A DNA stretch of 64,000 bases. It comes from JALZAA01 sp035316025. GTDB taxonomy: Bacteria > Actinomycetota > Acidimicrobiia > IMCC26256 > JACDBD01. Below are positions 39,302-49,001 of the stretch, piece after piece. The stretch lies in NCBI GenBank assembly GCA_035316025.1, contig DATFXL010000102.1:1-64000 (forward strand), written 5' to 3'. The notes under the pieces were generated by a model. It was given only the letters and a program-made list of their open reading frames with translations. It made no database searches and was not told the origin of the DNA. Made by a program: the position numbers and the translations under genes. Numbering within the stretch: the first letter of the stretch is position 1; the number at the start of each line of letters is the position of its first letter.

Positions 39302-41089
39302 GTGACATCGGAGCCGGTGCCGCGACGGACGCTCGCGTACCTCGCAATCGGGGCAGTGGCCGTTCGCATCGTCTATCTGATCGCGTTGGCGCGCGACTAC
39401 GGGCCGCGTAGCGACGCCAACCATTACCAGGCGATCGCATCCGCATTCGCGCACGGCAACGGGATCTCGGCGCCCTTCCCCTTCACGTACTTGCACCCCA
39501 CGGCGTTCCGCCCGCCGCTGTACCCAGCGCTGCTCGGCGCCCTGTACTGGGTCACGGGCGTCCACGTCGGGGCCGGCCAGCTCCTGAATGTCGCGCTCGG
39601 CGCCCTTGTCGTGGTGCTCGCAGCCGTGCTCGGCGCGCGGATCGCCGGGCGCCGTGGAGGTGTGGCGGCCGGTGTCGTGGTCGCGATCTACCCGCCGCTC
39701 CTCGCCAACGACGTCGTGCTCCTGAGCGAGCCCCTCTCGCTCGTGCTGCTGCTGGCGATGATCCTGCTGCTGATCCGGGATCGACCGGCCTGGGCCGGGG
39801 CGGCCTGCGGACTCCTCGTGCTCACCCGGCCCAGCGCGCAGCTCCTCGTGGTGGTCATCGCGGCATGGCTCGTCTGGCGGACCGGATGGCGCGCCGCAGT
39901 TCGGTTCGCGGTGCTGACGGTCGTGGTGGTTGCACCATGGGTCGTTCGCAACTGGGTCCTCGTCGGCTCGCCCACGATCGTCACTTCCAATGGCTTCAAC
40001 CTCGTGTCGACGTACTCCCGGGAAGCGCAAGCTTCGGGCGGCTTCGCCGACGCCGTCTTCGACGACCGTTTCACGCGCATCAACCAGACAAATCGCAACG
40101 AGGTGGAGCTCGACCGCGCCTACCGCGACCACGCTCTCGAGTCGGTGCGAGACGATCCGACGATCCCCGCGCGCGTGCTCGGTCACAACGTCACCAACCT
40201 CTTCGAGCTCCGTCCCGAAGAGAATGAGAGCGCCGAGCGCTCCGACGGACGGAACATCACGTTCCGATACGCGACGCTGCCGCTGTTCTACGTCGTCACG
40301 GTGGCGGGACTGGTCGGGCTCTGGCGGTTCCGACGTAACCGCGGCGCCGAGCTCCTGCTGCTGCAAGCCGCGTACTTCGTCGTGGCCAGCCTCGCCACCA
40401 TCTCCGTGCCGCGGCTGCGCGCGCCCCTCGACCTCGCGGCCGCCATCGGCGCCGGGCTCCTCGTTGCCCAGCTCGTCGGACGGCGGGCGGGGAAGGAACC
40501 TGCGGCTGCGGTCGAGACGACCGAGCCGGCGCCGACCCCAACCGGCGGGAGCACGCGCACGCGCTTCCTCGTCGCGCTGGCGGTCGCCGCCGCGGTGGTC
40601 GTCGTCGCCGCCGGTGTCGCCTTCGCGCGGGACCGCGTCGACGGGAACGCGCGGTCGCAGCTCGAGGAGACGATCTCACGTGACGTTCCCGCCGTGCGGC
40701 GCCTCGCCGGGGTCGACGCCCACGGGCTGGTCGCGGGCGGACCGGCGCCTGCCCCGGCCGACTACTGGCGCGCCGCGAGGCTCGCCGACCGACTCTGGCT
40801 CCTTTCGCCCCGGCTGGCGGGCGGGGCGCGGAGTCGCGCGCTTGACGCGGCCCGCACGACCGACGAGGCGCTGTTCGAGCTCAAGGTGCTCGACGTCGTC
40901 ACGGGCGGCAACCGCGACCCGGACACTCCGCCTGCCATCGCGCTCGACGCATCACGCGCCACGTACGAATCCGACGCCCGCCCCGACCACCCACGCCTCC
41001 CCGACTGGGACACCATCAGCAAGAACCCAGCGATGCGGCGGGCGGCGCATGAGCTCGCCGTGCTCCGAACGACGCTCGCCCGTCGGTGA
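39302..41089 (+). CDS. GT-C (family 39-like) membrane glycosyltransferase
   Basis: A 595-residue integral membrane protein. About ten hydrophobic spans fill residues 10-420. The first extracytoplasmic loop has an acidic pair (ARDYGPRSDANHYQAIASAF), the hallmark of polyprenyl-phosphate-sugar-dependent GT-C enzymes such as PMT or ArnT. A soluble C-terminal part follows another span near 430. It is inserted between pth and mfd, where Firmicutes have other genes. It probably glycosylates proteins or lipids at the outer face of the membrane. Confidence 0.82.
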   Translation: MTSEPVPRRTLAYLAIGAVAVRIVYLIALARDYGPRSDANHYQAIASAFAHGNGISAPFPFTYLHPTAFRPPLYPALLGALYWVTGVHVGAGQLLNVALGALVVVLAAVLGARIAGRRGGVAAGVVVAIYPPLLANDVVLLSEPLSLVLLLAMILLLIRDRPAWAGAACGLLVLTRPSAQLLVVVIAAWLVWRTGWRAAVRFAVLTVVVVAPWVVRNWVLVGSPTIVTSNGFNLVSTYSREAQASGGFADAVFDDRFTRINQTNRNEVELDRAYRDHALESVRDDPTIPARVLGHNVTNLFELRPEENESAERSDGRNITFRYATLPLFYVVTVAGLVGLWRFRRNRGAELLLLQAAYFVVASLATISVPRLRAPLDLAAAIGAGLLVAQLVGRRAGKEPAAAVETTEPAPTPTGGSTRTRFLVALAVAAAVVVVAAGVAFARDRVDGNARSQLEETISRDVPAVRRLAGVDAHGLVAGGPAPAPADYWRAARLADRLWLLSPRLAGGARSRALDAARTTDEALFELKVLDVVTGGNRDPDTPPAIALDASRATYESDARPDHPRLPDWDTISKNPAMRRAAHELAVLRTTLARR

Positions 41090-41128
41090 GGCGCGCATCA
41101 TGGCGGTACGCTCGGAGCCCGCGTGCCA

Positions 41129-41152
41129 CCCCCGGTCGGAACCGGTCGGGGG
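41129..41152 (+). terminator. Terminator-like hairpin between the GT-C gene and mfd
   Basis: CCCCCG (41129-41134) pairs with CGGGGG (41147-41152), and the inner GTCGG/CCGGT extends the stem with two G-T pairs. CCCTTT follows. It supports starting mfd at ATG 41190 and not at the in-frame ATG 41100 before the hairpin. Confidence 0.5.
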
Positions 41153-41189
41153 CCCTTTGCGCGCGCCACGACCCACGGATGCGAATCGG

Positions 41190-44100
41190 ATGACGACGAT
41201 CGAAACCCCGACCACCGACGCGCTGACCGAGCTCCCGATGTTGCTGTCCGAGGAGACGGCCGTGCGCGCCGTGATCGACCGCGCGCCGGTCGTGGCGGTG
41301 CCCGAGCCGGCCCGCGCGCTGTACCTCGCCGCCCTGACCCGGGTCACGACCCGCCGTCCCGTCCTCGTCGCTGTGCCCACTGCGGCCGAAGCCGAGCGCG
41401 TCGCCCATGACCTCACCCGCTACCTCGGACCCGACGCGGACGTCGAGCTCTTCCCGGCCTGGGAGACCCTCCCCTTCGAGCGGGTCTCGCCCTCCCTCGA
41501 GACGATGGGCCGTCGCCTCCGAGTGATCTGGGAAATGCGCACGGGCGGCGAGCACCTGCCGGACGTCGTCGTCGCGCCCGTCCGCGCTCTCGTCCAGCGC
41601 CTCGGCCCCCACGTCGAGGACGTCGAGCCCATCCGCATCCATCCCGGTGCGCAGCTCGACCGTGACGCCCTCGTCACCCGGCTCGTCGCGTTCGGGTACC
41701 GGCGCGAATACCAGGTCGAGGCGCGCGGCGAAGTCGCCGTACGCGGGTCGATCGTCGACGTGTACCCGGCGACGGACGATCATCCGACTCGGATCGACCT
41801 TTGGGGAGACGAGGTCGACCGCCTGTCGCGTTTCTCGGTCGCCGACCAGCGCTCGACCGACGAGATCGACGAGGCGTGCGTCTTCCCGGCCCGGGAGCTG
41901 CTGGCGACCGACGAGGTGCGCAAGCGCGCCGCCGCCCTCGTCGGACGCGAGCCTTGGGGCCGCGAGCAGTGGGACCGCCTCGCCGATGGCCAGGTGTTCG
42001 ACGGCATGGAGTCGTGGCTGCCGTGGCTGTCCGACCACGAGCACGTCCTGCCCGACCTGCTGTCCGACGACGCCGCCGTGCTGCTGGTCGAGCCCAAGCG
42101 CACGCGCGACCGCGCCCAGGAGCTGCTCGACGAGGAGGCCGCGCTGGCGTCGACACTGGCAGCGACGTGGGGCGCGAGCGCGGGCCGACCATTTCCGCGG
42201 CTCTCCTTGCCGTTCGACCGGTTGCTCGCCCACACGAAGGCGGGGGCGACGGCAGTGCTCGCCGCGCCCGAGTCGCCCGCCACGCCTCTCCTCGCGGCAT
42301 CCGGCTTCGACCCCGTCGTCGGCGACACCGAGGGCCTCACCCGCCGGCTGCGCACCCTGCGGAACGGCGGCGCCCGTGTCGTGCTCGCCGCCGACGGCGA
42401 AGGGACTGCAGGACGACTGCACGACGTGCTCGGGGGCGAAGGCATCACGACCGTGCGCGGCGTGGTTCCCGGGGAGATCGGGATCGTCGTCGCCCCACTC
42501 GAGCGGGGCGTGATCGTCCCCGCAGCCGGGCTCGCGGTCATCGCCGAGGCCGACCTCACCGGCCGACGCCGTGTGCATCGGCGGCCGCGCGGTGCGCGCC
42601 GGGGCGCCGACTTCTATGACGCGCTCGAACCCGGCGATTTCGTCGTGCACTATCAGCACGGGGTCGGCCGCTACAAGGAGATGACGACCCGCTCCATCGG
42701 CGGTATCGAACGCGACTACCTGCTGATCGAGTACCGCGGCGGCGACAAGCTCTATGTGCCGACCGACCAGGTCGGCGCGGTCCGCCGATACACCGGCGGC
42801 GACACTCCCACGCTGAACCGCATGGGCGGGAGCGACTGGGAGAAGACGCGCGCACGCGTCCGGTCCGCCGTGCGTGAGATTGCCCAGGAGCTCGTCGTCC
42901 TCTACCGCCGCCGCCTGGCCACCCCCGGTCACGCCTTCGGTCCCGACACGCCGTGGCAGCGGGAGATCGAGGAGGCATTCCCCTTCGAGGAGACTCCCGA
43001 CCAGGCCAAGGCGATCGAGGACGTGAAGGCCGACATGGAGAGGGCCGTCCCCATGGATCGTCTCGTCTGCGGCGACGTCGGCTACGGCAAGACGGAGGTC
43101 GCGATCCGCGCCGCGTTCAAGGCCGTCCAGGACGGCAAGCAGGTCGCGGTACTCGTCCCGACCACGCTGCTGGCGAATCAGCACGGCCAGACGTTCCGCG
43201 AACGCTTCGCGAACTACCCCGTGCGGGTCGAGGTGCTGTCCCGCTTCCTGACCGCCAGGGAGCAGCAGGCGGTGGTCGAAGGACTCGCCGACGGATCGGT
43301 CGACGTCGTGATCGCCACGCATCGCCTCCTGTCGGGTGACATTCGCTTCGACGACCTCGGCCTGCTCGTCGTCGACGAGGAGCAACGGTTCGGCGTCCAG
43401 CACAAGGAGCTCGTAAAGCAACTGCGAGCCGACGTCGACGTGCTCACGCTGACGGCGACGCCGATCCCGCGCACGCTCGAGATGTCGCTCACCGGCATCC
43501 GCGACCTGTCCCTCGTCAACACGCCACCCGAGGACCGCCAGCCCATCCTCACCTATGTCGGCGAATACGACGAGCGCGCCGCAGCCGAGGCCGTCCGGCG
43601 CGAACTGCTGCGCGAAGGACAGGTGTTCTTCGTCCACAACCGTGTGCGCGACATCGACTACATCGCCGAGCAGCTCCGCGAGCTCGTGCCCGAGGCTCGT
43701 ATCGGCATCGCCCACGGGCAGATGGACGAAGGCAGGCTCGAACGCGTCGTGCTCGACTTCTGGGAGCGGGAGTACGACGTGCTCGTCTGCACGACCATCG
43801 TCGAGAGCGGGCTCGACATCCCGACCGTGAACACCCTCGTCGTCGACCGCTCCGACCTGCTCGGCCTCGCGCAGCTCTACCAGCTTCGGGGCCGCATCGG
43901 CCGCCGCGGCCAGCGGGCGTACGCGTACTTGTTCCATCCGCGCGAGCAGTCGCTCACCGAGGAGGCGTACGAGCGGCTTAAGACGATCGGGGAGTTCACC
44001 GACCTCGGCTCCGGCTTCAAGATCGCGATGCGCGACCTCGAGATCCGCGGCGCCGGCAACATGCTCGGCGCCGAGCAGTCCGGCCACATCGCCGCCGTCG

Positions 44101-44651
44101 GCTTCGACCTGTATTGCCAACTCGTCACCGAGGCCGTCGGCGAGCTGAAGGGCGAGCCTCCGCCGGCGCCGGTCGAAGTGACGATCGACGTCCCCGTCGA
44201 CGCTTACCTGCCGAGCGACTACGTGGCGCGCGACGACGTGCGCATGGAGGCGTACCGCCGACTCGCCGCCGTGACGACCCCGGCGGACGTCGACGACATC
44301 CGCGACGAGTGGGAGGACCGCTACGGCCCTCCGCCGGCGCCGGCGGCCGCGCTCCTCGACGTGGCACGTCTGCGCGCCGAGTGCGTGCGCACGGGCGTCC
44401 GCAGCCTCTCGGTCCAGCGGGGCGTCGCCCGCCTCACCGGGCTCGACCTGCGCGAATCGCAGAAGATCCGGCTACGCCGGCTCGTGCCCGGCGGCGTTGC
44501 CAAGGCCGACGGCGAGGTCGCCATCCCCGTCTCGGGGTCTGGAGCGGCCGTGTGCGCGGCGTTGGTCGAGGTGCTCCGCGAGCTGATTCCCGCCGACGAG
44601 GCCGCGCCGAGCCCGGGGTCTCCACCGAAGCCTTCGATTTCGGTGGGGTGA
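41190..44651 (+). CDS. mfd: Transcription-repair coupling factor
   Basis: A 1153-residue SF2 translocase that removes RNA polymerase stalled at DNA lesions and recruits UvrA. Domains in order are: UvrB-like N-terminus (VELFPAWETLPFERVSPS); RNA-polymerase-interaction domain (GDFVVHYQHGVGRYKEM); helicase lobe 1 with Walker A CGDVGYGKTEVA and the DEEQ box LLVVDEEQRFGVQHKE; TATPIPRTLEMSL; lobe 2 with TTIVESGLDIPTVNTL and YQLRGRIGRRGQRAYAY; and the C-terminal UvrA-release domain. Its stop overlaps the next gene by four bases. Confidence 0.95.
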   Translation: MTTIETPTTDALTELPMLLSEETAVRAVIDRAPVVAVPEPARALYLAALTRVTTRRPVLVAVPTAAEAERVAHDLTRYLGPDADVELFPAWETLPFERVSPSLETMGRRLRVIWEMRTGGEHLPDVVVAPVRALVQRLGPHVEDVEPIRIHPGAQLDRDALVTRLVAFGYRREYQVEARGEVAVRGSIVDVYPATDDHPTRIDLWGDEVDRLSRFSVADQRSTDEIDEACVFPARELLATDEVRKRAAALVGREPWGREQWDRLADGQVFDGMESWLPWLSDHEHVLPDLLSDDAAVLLVEPKRTRDRAQELLDEEAALASTLAATWGASAGRPFPRLSLPFDRLLAHTKAGATAVLAAPESPATPLLAASGFDPVVGDTEGLTRRLRTLRNGGARVVLAADGEGTAGRLHDVLGGEGITTVRGVVPGEIGIVVAPLERGVIVPAAGLAVIAEADLTGRRRVHRRPRGARRGADFYDALEPGDFVVHYQHGVGRYKEMTTRSIGGIERDYLLIEYRGGDKLYVPTDQVGAVRRYTGGDTPTLNRMGGSDWEKTRARVRSAVREIAQELVVLYRRRLATPGHAFGPDTPWQREIEEAFPFEETPDQAKAIEDVKADMERAVPMDRLVCGDVGYGKTEVAIRAAFKAVQDGKQVAVLVPTTLLANQHGQTFRERFANYPVRVEVLSRFLTAREQQAVVEGLADGSVDVVIATHRLLSGDIRFDDLGLLVVDEEQRFGVQHKELVKQLRADVDVLTLTATPIPRTLEMSLTGIRDLSLVNTPPEDRQPILTYVGEYDERAAAEAVRRELLREGQVFFVHNRVRDIDYIAEQLRELVPEARIGIAHGQMDEGRLERVVLDFWEREYDVLVCTTIVESGLDIPTVNTLVVDRSDLLGLAQLYQLRGRIGRRGQRAYAYLFHPREQSLTEEAYERLKTIGEFTDLGSGFKIAMRDLEIRGAGNMLGAEQSGHIAAVGFDLYCQLVTEAVGELKGEPPPAPVEVTIDVPVDAYLPSDYVARDDVRMEAYRRLAAVTTPADVDDIRDEWEDRYGPPPAPAAALLDVARLRAECVRTGVRSLSVQRGVARLTGLDLRESQKIRLRRLVPGGVAKADGEVAIPVSGSGAAVCAALVEVLRELIPADEAAPSPGSPPKPSISVG

Positions 44652-45673
44652 CTATCATCCGCCGCACCGTGAGATCCCTCTTGCGCGGCGCGATCGCGCT
44701 CGCCGCTCTGGTCGTCGTCGTCGCCCTCGCCGCGAGCTGCAGCTCGGTTCGGCCACCGGCGCTCACGGTGAACGGCAGCGACATCTCGCGTGACTCGATC
44801 GATCGCGAGCTGACGGCGATCGCCGACAACCCCGATCTGAAGCGGCAGATCTCCGTCACGGAGGGCAGCATCAAGTCTGGTGGCAGCAGCATCTGGCTTA
44901 CTCACGTCGTGAGCCAACAGGTCGTCGACCGCGAGGTGCAACGCCGCGGCATCACCGTGCGCGCCGCCGATCGGCGGGCGGGGCAGGCCCAGGCGGCCAA
45001 CTTCTTCGGCCCGCAGGCGTTCGCGGCGTTCCCGAAGTGGTTCCGCGACCAGACCGTCGGCGAGTTCGCTCGCGAGCAGGCGCTGTTCCGGGTGTCGGGC
45101 ACGCCGCCCAGCGACGCCGATGTGCGTGCTGCGTACCAGGCGGCGATGGCGCAGTTCCGTCAGCAGTGCCCGTCGGGTCGCTTCGTGTCGCACATCCTCG
45201 TGCCGAGCCAGCAGTTGGCCGCCGGGCTCGCGGCCCAGATCCGGGCCGGGGCGAGCTTCGAGCAGATCGCCAGTCAGCAGTCGACGGACGCGACCTCGGC
45301 GCGCGACGGCGGCGCGCTCGGTTGCATCGACGGTCAGCAGCTCGTCCCCGCATTCCGGCAGGTCGCTGTTACCCTGCCGCTCAACCAGGTGTCGGCGCCG
45401 GTGCAGACGCAGTTCGGCTGGCACCTCATCCTCGTGCGCGACACGATCCCGTTCGAACAACTCGAGAACGGCTTGCGCCAACGCCTGGAGCAGCAGTCGC
45501 CAGCCGCGCAGCGCAAGCTGGATGCGCGCGTCGCTCGCGCCGACGTGGACGTCGACCCCCGGTACGGACGGTGGGTCGTGCGCGACGGGCGCGGGCAGGT
45601 CGAGCCGCCGCGAGGCGCGGCCCGCCCGGCGAGGACCACGCCTCCCACGACCCTCCCTGAACCGGTCCCGTAG
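44648..45673 (+). CDS. Lipoprotein peptidyl-prolyl isomerase (SurA/PrsA-like, parvulin domain)
   Basis: A 341-residue exported chaperone. The N-terminus carries a membrane span ending in the lipobox LAASC, so it is probably a lipoprotein. The middle is a SurA_N-like helical region. A rotamase domain with SGRFVSHILVPS, ARDGGALGCIDGQQLVPAF and TQFGWHLILVRD lies near 190-290. The Pro/Arg-rich tail ends in TTPPTTLPEPVP. The start is GTG 44648 (GTGA with mfd). The slot between mfd and the MazG gene is also occupied by exported-protein genes in other actinobacteria. Confidence 0.87.
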   Translation: MTIIRRTVRSLLRGAIALAALVVVVALAASCSSVRPPALTVNGSDISRDSIDRELTAIADNPDLKRQISVTEGSIKSGGSSIWLTHVVSQQVVDREVQRRGITVRAADRRAGQAQAANFFGPQAFAAFPKWFRDQTVGEFAREQALFRVSGTPPSDADVRAAYQAAMAQFRQQCPSGRFVSHILVPSQQLAAGLAAQIRAGASFEQIASQQSTDATSARDGGALGCIDGQQLVPAFRQVAVTLPLNQVSAPVQTQFGWHLILVRDTIPFEQLENGLRQRLEQQSPAAQRKLDARVARADVDVDPRYGRWVVRDGRGQVEPPRGAARPARTTPPTTLPEPVP

Positions 45674-45675
45674 CC

Positions 45676-47148
45676 GTGGCCGGCCGCATCGTCGTCGTCG
45701 GGCTCGGGCCGGCCGGTGTGGACCTCATGGTGGCGGCCGCTCGGTCGGCGCTCGAAGAGATCCCGAACCGGTACACGCGCACGCTCCGGCATCCCGCCGT
45801 CGACGATCTCGCGGCCGCCGGCGTCGAGCTCCGCAGCTTCGACCACGAGTACGACCGGGCCGGCGACGTCGACGACGTCTACGAACGCATCGCCACCGAG
45901 CTCCTCGACCGGGCCGCTTCGACCGGCGAGGTCCTGTACGCCGTGCCGGGCAATCCGGCGGTGGCGGAGCGCAGCGTCGAGCTCCTGCGCGAGGCGGCTG
46001 CACGAGGCGAGGTCCTGCTCGACATCGTGCCCGGGCTGTCCTTCGCCGAGCTGGCGTGGGCCCGGCTCGGTGTCGACCCGATGCGGGGCGGGCGCCTTGC
46101 CGACGCCCGCAACCTCACCGCCGAGGACGTCGGCGATGCCGGTCCGCTTCTCGTCGCCCAGTGCGACACGCGCCTCCTGCTCTCGGACGTGAAGCTCGTG
46201 CTGCTCGAGGTCTTGCCCGCCGACGCGCTGGTCACGGTCCTGCAGCGGCTCGGCCGCGAGGACGAGGAGGTGCGCACGGTCGCGCTCACCGAGGTCGACC
46301 GCGCCGTCGAGCCCGACCACCTGACCGCGCTGCTGGTCGACAGCGACGTGAGCGCTGCCGCCCGGGAGCTGGCCCGCCTGCTCGGACTGGCCGAGCGCCT
46401 CCGCGGGCCTGGCGGCTGCCCGTGGGACGCCGATCAGACGCACCACTCGCTCACGCGCTACCTGCTCGAAGAGGCGTACGAGGTCGTCGAGTCGGTCGAA
46501 GCGTTGCCGCCCGATGCTCCTGCGGGCGACGTTCCCGCCGGTGTGTACGGCCACCTCGAGGACGAGCTGGGAGACCTCTTGTACCAAGTGATCTTCCACG
46601 CTGTCCTCGCAGAGGAGGCGGGCGCGTTCGACATGGCCGACGTCGCCCGCCGCATCCACGACAAGCTCGTTCGTCGCCATCCCCACGTGTTCGGCGACAC
46701 CGACGCCGCCACCTCGTCGGACGTCATGCGCAACTGGGAGCAGATCAAGAAAGAGGAGAAGGGCGTTTCGTCGATCGTCGCCGGGATCACACCGGGTCTG
46801 CCGTCACTGCTGTACGCGCACAAGCTGATGCGCAAGGCGGCGTCCGTCGGTCTCGACCCGGGCGGGCGGGACGAGGCCCTGGGCCGCCTCGACGCGGCGT
46901 TGGCCGACCTGCGGGCCGGCGGTGGCCGGGATCTCGAGACCGAGCTCGGCGAGCTGCTGGCGGCGGCCATCGTGCTGGCCCGCTCGGGTGGCGTGGACGC
47001 CGAGTCGGCGCTGCGGGGCTGGGCGGTACGGTTCCGGCGTCGATTCGAGGCGATGGAGCGCCGGGCCGCCTCCGAGCGGATCGAGCTGGCGGCGTTGCCG
47101 CCTGACGCGGTGGTGGCGCTGTGGGCGGAGTCGGGGGGAGAGCGGTGA
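45676..47148 (+). CDS. mazG: TP-methylase/MazG fusion, nucleoside triphosphate pyrophosphohydrolase (YabN-type)
   Basis: A 490-residue fusion. The N-terminal 220 or so residues are a tetrapyrrole-methylase-like domain (IVVVGLGPAGVDLMVAAARS; AVPGNPAVAERSVELL). Residues from about 232 form MazG (LRGPGGCPWDADQTHHSLTRYLLEEAYE, with the EEAYE and ELGDLLYQV metal ligands). MazG removes aberrant nucleotides. The fusion equals Bacillus YabN, which also follows mfd. The start is GTG 45676, two bases after the parvulin stop. The stop overlaps the next GTG by four bases. Confidence 0.92.
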   Translation: MAGRIVVVGLGPAGVDLMVAAARSALEEIPNRYTRTLRHPAVDDLAAAGVELRSFDHEYDRAGDVDDVYERIATELLDRAASTGEVLYAVPGNPAVAERSVELLREAAARGEVLLDIVPGLSFAELAWARLGVDPMRGGRLADARNLTAEDVGDAGPLLVAQCDTRLLLSDVKLVLLEVLPADALVTVLQRLGREDEEVRTVALTEVDRAVEPDHLTALLVDSDVSAAARELARLLGLAERLRGPGGCPWDADQTHHSLTRYLLEEAYEVVESVEALPPDAPAGDVPAGVYGHLEDELGDLLYQVIFHAVLAEEAGAFDMADVARRIHDKLVRRHPHVFGDTDAATSSDVMRNWEQIKKEEKGVSSIVAGITPGLPSLLYAHKLMRKAASVGLDPGGRDEALGRLDAALADLRAGGGRDLETELGELLAAAIVLARSGGVDAESALRGWAVRFRRRFEAMERRAASERIELAALPPDAVVALWAESGGER

Positions 47149-47876
47149 ACCGCAAGTCCCGCTACACGATCCAAGGTCATGAGGTCACGGTCCCGGTCGA
47201 GGTGCGCGACGCCGGCGCGTCGACAGCGTCGTTCCTCGTTCCAGCGGCGGCGGCCCAGGATCTGATCGGCTCCTCCGGGCTCGACGTCGCCGAACCGCTC
47301 CCGGGCCGGGCTGTGTGCTCGCTGGCGTTCATGCGGTACCTCGACGGTGACCTCGGGCCGTACCACGAGTTCGCGGTGGCGTTCCTCGTGCGCCACAAGG
47401 GCATGGAGCCGGCGTCCGCGGTGACGAAGTCGGCTGAGGTGGCCCGCGGCTTTATCGGCGCGTTCATCCACCAGCTACCCGTCAACCAGGAGTTCACCCT
47501 CGAGGCCGGCCGCTGCATCTGGGGCTTCCCGAAGTTTCTCGCCGACATCGACCTCGACCAGACCGGTCCCGTCGTACGCGCGGAGCTCCGCCACGACGGC
47601 GACCACGTCCTGTCGCTCTCGATCCGGCGGGGCATGACCATGCCCGCCCGCGGCTCCGGCCTGGATGCGTACTCGCTCGCCGACGGTGTGCTGCGCCGCA
47701 CCGCGTGGTCGATGCAACCTGCCGGCGTGCGTGGCCGTCCGGGCGGCGCGGAGCTGACGCTCGGTGACCATCCGATCGCGAAGGAGCTGCGCGGCATCGG
47801 CCTGCCCCGACGAGCCGCCTTCAGCAGCACGATCGACCACGTGCGCATGCAGTTCCAGGCTCCAGACGAGCTGTGA
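47145..47876 (+). CDS. Acetoacetate decarboxylase family protein
   Basis: A 243-residue protein with the ADC fold pattern: CSLAFMRYLDGDLGPYHEFAVAFLV, QEFTLEAGRCIWGFPKFLADIDLDQ and the late MTMPARGSGLDAYSL. The lysine of GFPKFLADI aligns with the conserved W/F-G-x-P-K motif. The substrate may differ from acetoacetate, as most actinobacterial members are uncharacterised. The start is GTG 47145 (GTGA). It is coupled to the SDR downstream in the same manner. Confidence 0.82.
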   Translation: MNRKSRYTIQGHEVTVPVEVRDAGASTASFLVPAAAAQDLIGSSGLDVAEPLPGRAVCSLAFMRYLDGDLGPYHEFAVAFLVRHKGMEPASAVTKSAEVARGFIGAFIHQLPVNQEFTLEAGRCIWGFPKFLADIDLDQTGPVVRAELRHDGDHVLSLSIRRGMTMPARGSGLDAYSLADGVLRRTAWSMQPAGVRGRPGGAELTLGDHPIAKELRGIGLPRRAAFSSTIDHVRMQFQAPDEL

Positions 47877-48646
47877 CGACGACGCCGGCGGTCGCGCTCG
47901 TCACGGGGGCGGCGAGCGGGATGGGTCAGTTGGCCGCACGGCGGCTCGCCGCCGCCGGCGCGTCGGTCGCGGCGGTGGACGTCGACGGCGACGGCCTCGC
48001 GGCGACGGTGCATCGCGCACCGACCATGCAATCGTGGGAGTGCGACGTCACCGACGCCGGTGCCGTCGAGCGGCTCGTGAAGGAGGTCGAGGCCGCGTTC
48101 GGGCCGGTCGACCGGCTCGTGCACGCGGCGGGCATCTGTCACCCCGGCCTGCTCGCCGAGCAGCGGGTCGAGGAGATCGACCGTACGATCGCCGTCAACT
48201 ATCTCGGAACGGCGCACGCGGTGCTGTCGGTGTTGCCGGGGATGCTCGACCGGCGTCACGGGGAGATCGTCGCCTTTGCGTCGTTGGCGGGATGGCTCCC
48301 CAGTCCGCGCCTGGGGGCGTACGCCGCCTCGAAGCATGCGGTGGTCGCGTTCATGGAGGTGCTCGCGTACGAGAACCGGGCGAGCGGGGTGCGGTTCGCG
48401 TGCGTGTGCCCGCCCGTCGTCGACACGCCCATGGTCGCCGGCATCCGTGCCCGTCACGCCGCCGCTCTCGGCGGTCAGCGCGGCATCGAGCCCGGTGTCG
48501 TGCTGGACGCGATCCAACGGTCGCTCGACACCGACGAGCTGTTCGTCTTGCCGGGGAGGGGAACGAAGGCGGCGTGGCGCGCCCGCCGGTTCGCCCCCGG
48601 ACTCATCTGGCGCCGGATCGAGCGCGCCACCAGTCGCGCCCGCTGA
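47873..48646 (+). CDS. Short-chain dehydrogenase/reductase
   Basis: A 257-residue SDR with VALVTGAASGMGQLAARRLA, CDVTDAGAVERL, HAAGICHPG and the catalytic YAASKHAVVAFMEVLAYE (Y-x-x-x-K). AAVDVDGDGLAA suggests NAD use. It is the last gene of the mfd-parvulin-mazG-ADC-SDR chain, all coupled by overlaps or short gaps. Its 3' end overlaps the convergent GNAT gene by 44 bases. Confidence 0.9.
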   Translation: MTTTPAVALVTGAASGMGQLAARRLAAAGASVAAVDVDGDGLAATVHRAPTMQSWECDVTDAGAVERLVKEVEAAFGPVDRLVHAAGICHPGLLAEQRVEEIDRTIAVNYLGTAHAVLSVLPGMLDRRHGEIVAFASLAGWLPSPRLGAYAASKHAVVAFMEVLAYENRASGVRFACVCPPVVDTPMVAGIRARHAAALGGQRGIEPGVVLDAIQRSLDTDELFVLPGRGTKAAWRARRFAPGLIWRRIERATSRAR

Positions 48647-49001
48647 TCTCGTAGATCACCTCGTCGACTGCTCCGCCCGCTCGTCGATCGTCGACTGAGT
48701 GGGCGACGCCCTTCGATCTCATGCCGAGCTTCGTCATCAGCTTGATGGACGCCTCGTGACGGCTGTCGGCACGCGCGACCACCTTTGACAGGTCGAGTTC
48801 GACGAAGGCGTGGTCGATCGCGGCTCTGCACGCCTCGAATCCGATGCGCCGACGCCAGAACTCGGGTGCCACCAGGCACGCGAGCTCGGCGGCGACGTCC
48901 TCGCTGTTGATGCCGAGGAACACCGACCCCACGACCTCGCCCTCCAGCGTGATCACCCACGAGCGCTCGACGGACCAGTCGACGTCGACGTTGTGGGCCA
49001 C
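48603..49001 (-). CDS. GNAT acetyltransferase (RimJ/RimL-type), N-terminus unclear
   Basis: A protein of 132 residues from the first standard start (GTG 49001), with SWVITLEGEVVGSVFLGI, YWID-like AELACLVAPEFWRRRIGFEACRAAI and ASIKLMTKLGM. The same frame continues upstream with good GNAT N-terminal sequence (NLRTERLLLRPFRPADDVAI, 49131-49072) up to a TGA at 49164-49162, but no ATG, GTG or TTG is available there. An ATG at 49157 lies in another frame. So the gene probably has a one-base frameshift or an unusual start. Confidence 0.68.
   Translation of the reverse strand: MAHNVDVDWSVERSWVITLEGEVVGSVFLGINSEDVAAELACLVAPEFWRRRIGFEACRAAIDHAFVELDLSKVVARADSRHEASIKLMTKLGMRSKGVAHSVDDRRAGGAVDEVIYEISGRDWWRARSGAR

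Noticed and set aside
39930..41189. Open frame upstream of mfd running through the GT-C gene
   Set aside because: Ser/Arg/Pro-rich translation typical of a high-GC shadow frame. The GT-C gene occupies another frame and a terminator-like hairpin precedes ATG 41190.
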